In this document: one piece after another, positions 58,353-64,000 of the stretch
Numbering within the stretch: the stretch's first letter is position 1
How the letters are laid out: each line of letters starts with the position of its first letter
From: Clavulina sp. PMI_390
Lineage: Eukaryota > Basidiomycota > Agaricomycetes > Cantharellales > Hydnaceae
DNA: 64,000 nucleotides
Direction: 5' to 3'
Assembly: GCA_015039315.1 (NCBI GenBank)
Contig: WIDE01000098.1
Location: 59,323 to 123,322, forward strand
Position numbers and translations under genes: made by a program
Notes under the pieces: generated by a model
Told to the model about the DNA's origin: nothing
What the model saw: the letters and a program-made list of their open reading frames with translations, nothing else
The model's database searches: none

Positions 58353-61300
58353 TCACGAAGTAGTCGCAATATAATAGTTGAAGTTGTATGTAGTGGGATT
58401 CGAAACTACCGTGAACGCGTTGTTCAGCGACAGCACCGTATTCCCACTACCGTCAACGAGAGAAGCAGATGCCGAACCAATAGCCATGGCCAACTTGACG
58501 CTATTAACGCCTTGGGTAATAGCAAAGGAGCCCGAAGAAGACCCAATAGATAGCTTGAGCGTGTATGACCCTGTGGAGAATACAACGCAATAGATATTGT
58601 CGTCGGTCTGCCAATCACAGAGAATGGGGAACGGCCGTTAAATCATCGTGATGTACATAAGAGAGCCTTGGAAAAGCACATACCCATTGCCAGTTGTTAG
58701 GAATACCAACCGAATCGCTCGATGCACTGGCACCTTTTGGATGGGGACGCGACGACAGGTAGATTTTGTTTTTGGTGATTGTGGGGTATACTCCAGTGCG
58801 CCAAGCATCAGCATAATACTTGGTCATCGTCGTCCAAGCTGTGGAAAAAGTGTGAACAACCCTGTCAAATTGGAGTCGATGACTGGAACTTACGAGTATG
58901 ATCGAATCCGTTCACCCATGCCTGGGAGTTTGGTTGGTCAGGGCCGATGGGGCCGACGTAATGAGATTCCCCGTAATCATTCCAAGAGATGATCTAAGAC
59001 GCAACGTGAGTTTTCGTCCTGACCAGGTGCGGTGCAAAGCGTACCTCGACAATGTCAATCTGCGAACGATGCTGGTACAGCATATCCCATCGGGCATTAT
59101 ACAGGTTATCATCGCTTCGATAGATCCAGTTTTTGTTGTAGGAATTGGGGCCATAATGCTGTGTTCGAGCCTCTTGCGTGAGTCCTCGTCGAATATAGAT
59201 ATTATCTGAGAGCACGTACAGTGAAGAAGGCAGGGGTGACAGCCGCAATATACAGACGTCCACTATTAGCGTTCAGGTGGGTCTGATCTGACGACCAATC
59301 AATGTCAGTCGACCCCTATCAATTCAAGGGTTCAGTACGGCCAACGGATGTTGGTAGAAACAGCAATAACCAACCATAGGCCAACCACCATTCCAGTTGA
59401 AATCGCCATCCTGGAAGCTATTACCGGCGAAGGTAGATACATCCGAGAAGAACGAAGGGATGAAGTAGTTTTGCGCCTTTGAGATATCTGGTTAAACAAA
59501 GGCTCCCCGATATTGGAAAAGCGAAGGCGTACCGAGACACCAGTCTTCACAGCATAGTTCCACCCAGCATTGAGAGAACCCTGTCCAAACGTGCAATCGG
59601 ATCCGGAGAACGTCGAAATGACCTGTCTCCCCTTGTAATATAATTGATTTGGGTGAGACGCAAAATTGTTGAGGTACGATCGAACAAGATTGGCATCCGA
59701 CGCGCCAGCACATGGAAGGGCTCTGTAGAGAGTCTTTCAGGATAATAGGTAATAGTAGCAAGAGGATTGGATTCTTACGTCATGTCAAGCGATACGAACA
59801 ACTTGAAGCTCGTTCCACTCGCTGCCGCATAGGCATCTGTAACTCTTGACAACTCCCAGTCTACGGAACCCACATTGAGCGCAAAGCCGTCAATCCCGCC
59901 CGCCAATGCCATAGCGATATCTGACGACCATGTTGCTTGAGTATAGTCATACGTGTTTCCAACCATGTGATGCGCTACGACAACTTTGGACGGCGTCGGC
60001 GCAGCCGTTGCAGTGGCGGTAGTGGTGGGTGCTGTGGTCGAGGTCGCTGTGGTTGTGGAGCCGGTGCCGCCGCCATACGAGTAGATATTGATGGCCCAGG
60101 TTCCCCCGCAAGTTTGTGCTGAGTTACCAGCACAGGCGACGTTGCAGTTTGAGGACGCAATGGATTGGGCGCCACTCGCGATGGAGCTGGCACACCAGCA
60201 CTCCTGACCATATTCCGTTCCAGCATAGGTATAGCCCTTTCCTAGGCATGTTGCCTCGCATGAAGCAGGGGTGTTTGAGCTTGAGGTCGTACTGTAGCTC
60301 CCCAAGACACGACTGCTGGTGTCTTGATAACACCCCATGTTCGTCCAAGTAGCGCCTGTCGACGCAGTTGTAGTGGGCGCAGCAGAGGTAGTGCTAACGG
60401 CAGAAGTTGTCGTCGTCGTTGTCGTCGTACTCGAGGCTGTGAGCTGATAGATATTGATAGCGTAATTCCCCCCACAAGTCTCCGCAGAGTTGCCACCACA
60501 AGCCATGTTACAATTTGACGAAGTAGAAGCCCCACTGGCCAATGAGTTAGCACAGAAGCATTGTACGCCTAGTAATAGGCAAGGTCACGATCGCGTAATA
60601 ATAGATGGGTCGTATCATCGCACTCACTATATTCCGTGCCTGCATACGAATAACCTTGCCCTTTGCAATAGCTCTGGCAGGTCTCCGTCGTCAGGGAACT
60701 CGACGAGGTATTAGGACCGCTGAGTACCCGGGTGCTCGAATCAGCATAACAGCCGAGACTTTTCCAAGCCGAAGAGGCCGTGCTTGTGGCCGCCGAGGTA
60801 GTGCTAGTCGTACTTGCTGAGAGGGGTCGTGTTGAATAAGTTGTCCAGAAAGTATCAAGACATGATGAAAGGAAGAGGCTTACCGGTAGCGGGTGATCCA
60901 GAGCGCTGATAGATAAACATCCTATTCCCCGCCCCGCAAGTTTGGGTGCTATCGCCACTGCAGGCCATATTGCAGTCGCTGGATGAAGCAACACTACCTC
61001 CGCCAGACGAGACGACAATGGAATTACCGCAGTAGCACTCCTGGCCATATTCAACACCAGCGTAGGTGAATCCTTGATTGAGACAAGTAGACTCGCAATT
61101 TGCCGGAGTATTGGTAGACGTAGTAGCAGCGTAACCTTGGAGTGCGCGCGTCGTTGTCGAGTCCGAGTAGCAGCCCAGAGGACTGTATAGAATGCAACAT
61201 AACCAAACAGGAGGCATTTCACGAAGTAGCAATGATTTGTCACAAAGAGCGACTTGATTAGCCTTTGTCAAAATATTTGAGGATTATATAGACGAACCTC

Positions 61301-61991
61301 CAGCTGGTCGAAGTGCTACCAGAGTAGGAGTAGACCATGATGCGATTGCCACTGCCGCACGTTTGGGAGGAGTCACCAGCACACGCCATACTGCAATCAC
61401 TGAGTGGGGCAGATTGTCCCGCACTAGGGTTTGTGGATACCGTCATAGAATTCGCGCAATAGCATTCTTGTCCTGTTCAGGATTCAGGGTGGAGAGTGGA
61501 GTCAGCGATAGCCGCGAAGATCCGATACAACCAGGAATAGAATTGGGGAGACACAAAAAATGATGCAATGGTGAAGGCCGCATGACATACCATATTCAAC
61601 ACCGCCTAGAATATACCCCCTACTTTGACAAGCGTTCAAGCAAGTGGTGACGGTGTTGGTTCTAGTGGAAGAAGAGTAACTAGAGAGAGCTCGAACGCTT
61701 GTTGAATCCGTAAAACACCCTGTTTGTCTAGAGAGGACGCGCTCAAGTTAGTTAGCTGATGAGATAGAAGGTGAAGCGCGTAAGAAAGGGTTCTACTCAC
61801 GTCCAACCAGTCGGGACAGAGGCTCGGCGATACAGCGATATCCCAGGAATCGAAAGCCCCAAGTTCCTTGGGCTCAAAGGTCGCGAGGAACGTGATGAAC
61901 GAGCGGTCGGAAGTTTCTTTTCCGGCTGAGACGACGCGCCATGGGTAGCCTGAGCCCATAGCACCAGTGAGACAATCGAGACGAGGCGCAT
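58353..61991 (-). CDS. Secreted GH71 alpha-1,3-glucanase with four WSC domains
   Basis: Tandem paralog of the GH71 gene at 52978-57381, same strand. The start is the ATG at 61991, which opens a signal peptide (MRLVSIVSLVLWAQATHG); upstream frame continuation is basic and not conserved. Four WSC modules lie at about 61760-61310, 61245-60880, 60780-60430 and 60365-60065, with shorter Thr/Ser linkers than in the sister gene. The catalytic part starts KVVVAHHMVGNTYDY near 59980 and includes GGIDGFALNVGSVDWE, KLFVSLDMT, DFNWNGGWPMGSTDIDW, NKNWIYRSDDNLYNARWDM, IISWNDYGESHYVGPIG and MTKYYADAWRTGVYP. The protein ends FNYYIATTS. Introns inside WSC modules repeatedly fall right after a GTEY/GVEY motif in both genes. 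Probable role: remodelling own wall or attacking other fungi. Confidence 0.9.
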
Positions 61992-64000
61992 CGTGCTCAG
62001 TAACTGGATTACGTTGAGCCGTGTAGTTCGCCTCCTAGCAACACTGTACACACTAGACGGATTAGAGGGCTACCACGCGCAGTGCGACGTAGGTCTCAAA
62101 CTTAAGGGCGGTGATAGTTGGAAAGCGCTATACGAAGGGGGGAGGCGAGTGCCCATTGCCGCGTTTCCGCCAACTAATTGACGCGATCGGCCTCGAAGCA
62201 GCGGATGTCGGCAACCATTTATTTAGAGCCATACATCTATTCGGCCCCGATCTATTTCATAATCGGAGCTAAGCTTGACAGCCCTGTGGCCACGAGGTGA
62301 TCAGGTAACCAAATGGGAGGAAAAATTCGGGTTTGGGGGTGAGGGTTTCACGGTTAGATAGAGAGCCTTTCTTCTTCAATCAGCTGCAGCAGCAGCAGTA
62401 CTAGAATCATCAAGGCAAATAGACGCCGCTTCCCTGGTGCCTGGAAAAACGAGGCGAGCGCTTGGCGTGTCATAACCAATATAAATCAAACATGCTGGCA
62501 ACTATCTTGGTTCAACAGGGTCGCTGCACGTCAATGAAAACCGATTGATGGATAAGGGCACGAGCCGTGCTCGGAGCGAACACATCCGGGATTTCTAGTT
62601 GGGGAAATGTCTCCCAGTAATTGCACAGATAGCGCGGATCCGCCTCCTTTAGAAGCGATACTGGGGCGCATTTGCACTGCAAAGGCGGTCATGAACGAAA
62701 CAAGAACATCAAACGGACAGAATGGTCGGCCGCCGGTCAGCGGCCTCAGCGCTAGTCAATCGGTCGAGCATACTTCTCACCATATCGACAGGCCACGTCA
62801 ACCTCGTCGGCGCAAACATACGACGAATGTCGTCGTACCCCAATGAAGGACATAATCGAGGGGTCTCCAACCTCCTACTCGCTGCAACAGAGTAATACCT
62901 GCTCGCACGATCGGTAGCGGCGGCAAGCGCCAAGTCCCCGACTGAACATCTGTCTCCTAACTACCTGCAATCAACACCAAACTCATGCGTCATATCCCCG
63001 TATACCATTTTGACCTCTCATGCCCAAGAAATTGCTCTGGAGTCTTGGTTTCCTCTTAAATTTCTCGCGTCTCTTTTTGTACATGTACATGTATACCTCA
63101 CAAAATCGCGACGTCAACTCCATCTCTCGCTATCAAAGAGTCTCACTTCACTTCATCAGATCTATATCAATACCCTTTTTGGACATTCTAAGCGGCTCCA
63201 AGGTGCTACTCTGAGTGATGTGGAGCAAGGAATCGATCAGCATGTTAGAGGCACACTTAGCGCATGAACGCCCTCCTCCTTGGTCTTCTACCCACTCGAT
63301 TTGCCACATAAGGGCGGGAAGCGTTCAAAATTTAAGGCCGCAGCGTTGAATCTTCCTGAGCTCCGTCTGAGCGTTAAACCACTTCATCCATTCTTTGCGC
63401 TAAGATCAAGTCGTCTCCGAGTCCGTGCAGCACTTGTCAAACTATCGGGATCCTGATGGAAAGGATCCCTACTATCTCGCCCGGCGGTAGATCATACAGT
63501 ATCGGTAATATACCGCCAATGCGCTCACTATCTCACCAAAGCTTTGCCACCAGCAAGTTACAGCTTTTACTTCGGTGGACAGTCTTAAATTTTGCGAGTG
63601 ATGCAAACAATATTTTATGGTGCCACTGCTGCAATACTTAGCTGGATCCTCTTCCTACATATTGCCAGCTTATCACGGTAAGCAGCAGAGACTTTGGCAT
63701 TGCAGACATGTATTCAGTTGAAGCAGGAGTCCGAATCGCCCGAAGGAACGTTGTTCAGCGGAATTTCCAGCTCCACAAAATTTCTCCAGCCAATCAGTTC
63801 CTCAGAAACCGTAACGTGAGAAGGTACATGTATTTCCGAAAAATACTATTGTTATCCCCGAAAGCCGAAACCCCAGCACCTACAAAACCCTCCTTATTCA
63901 GTCGGGGATTCGAGCAATTGGGAAAGAAACCCAAACAAGTCACGCGGGAACCAAATACTGAGGCTGCATGATTGGCAACATCTCGAGCGGCACTTCCAGC
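61992..64000. other. No gene supported to the window end
   Basis: About 2 kb. A possible gene start lies near 63602 on the plus strand: an ATG opening a hydrophobic stretch (GATAAILSWILFLHIASLS) followed by a GTAAGC donor-like site at 63679. The only nearby acceptor (TTGCAG at 63706) leads to a stop in that phase. An 87-codon basic open frame at 63708-63971 (IARRNVVQRNFQLHK) may be unrelated. Insufficient to call a gene. Confidence 0.35.

Overview
The window looks like nuclear DNA of a filamentous basidiomycete, most probably an agaricomycete and possibly a Rhizoctonia/Ceratobasidium-type fungus. Genes sit 100-900 bp apart and are cut by many 50-75 bp GT-AG introns. Some exons are only 15-29 bp. 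Tandem P450s with a CYP63-like start and GH71 glucanases carrying several WSC domains fit such a fungus. The taxonomic call is inference. All exon maps were made by hand from splice sites, frame continuity and, where available, an internal paralog. I recognised no rRNA, CRISPR array, intact transposon or convincing tRNA.

Layout. 1-13 kb: an inverted pair of related two-membrane-pass proteins (1-1341 on +, 11623-13001 on -) flanks a degenerate coding-like stretch (about 2.3-4.9 kb) and a gene for a three-zinc-finger Sfp1-type regulator (6800-10307). 14-23.4 kb: two tandem cytochrome P450 genes (the second with a one-base frame problem) and a secreted GMC oxidoreductase, all on the minus strand, a small oxidative block. 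25-29.8 kb: cyclophilin A (-) and a 13-exon acyl-activating enzyme (+), divergent. 30-43.8 kb: a multi-pass membrane protein (-), the ribosome-assembly adenylate kinase Fap7 (+), an M16 metalloprotease with a mitochondrial-like N-terminus (-), the 60S assembly factor Nip7 (-) and a DH-domain RhoGEF (-). 44.4-49.9 kb: a segmental duplication of a membrane-protein gene plus a kinase-like gene, in which each unit keeps one intact gene and a decayed copy of the other. 50-52.6 kb: a typical 2-Cys peroxiredoxin and a small unknown gene. 53-62 kb: two tandem secreted alpha-1,3-glucanases (GH71) with five and four WSC domains. 62-64 kb: no gene I can support.

There is no single operon-like pathway. 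The P450, GMC and GH71 genes would serve extracellular and oxidative carbon metabolism or wall remodelling. Nip7, Fap7 and the Sfp1 homologue touch ribosome production. I found no clearly new system. The best leads are the inverted membrane-protein pair with a tandem duplication across a splice donor, the reciprocal decay in the 44-49 kb duplication, and the P450 whose first intron reads through while its spliced form would be frameshifted.
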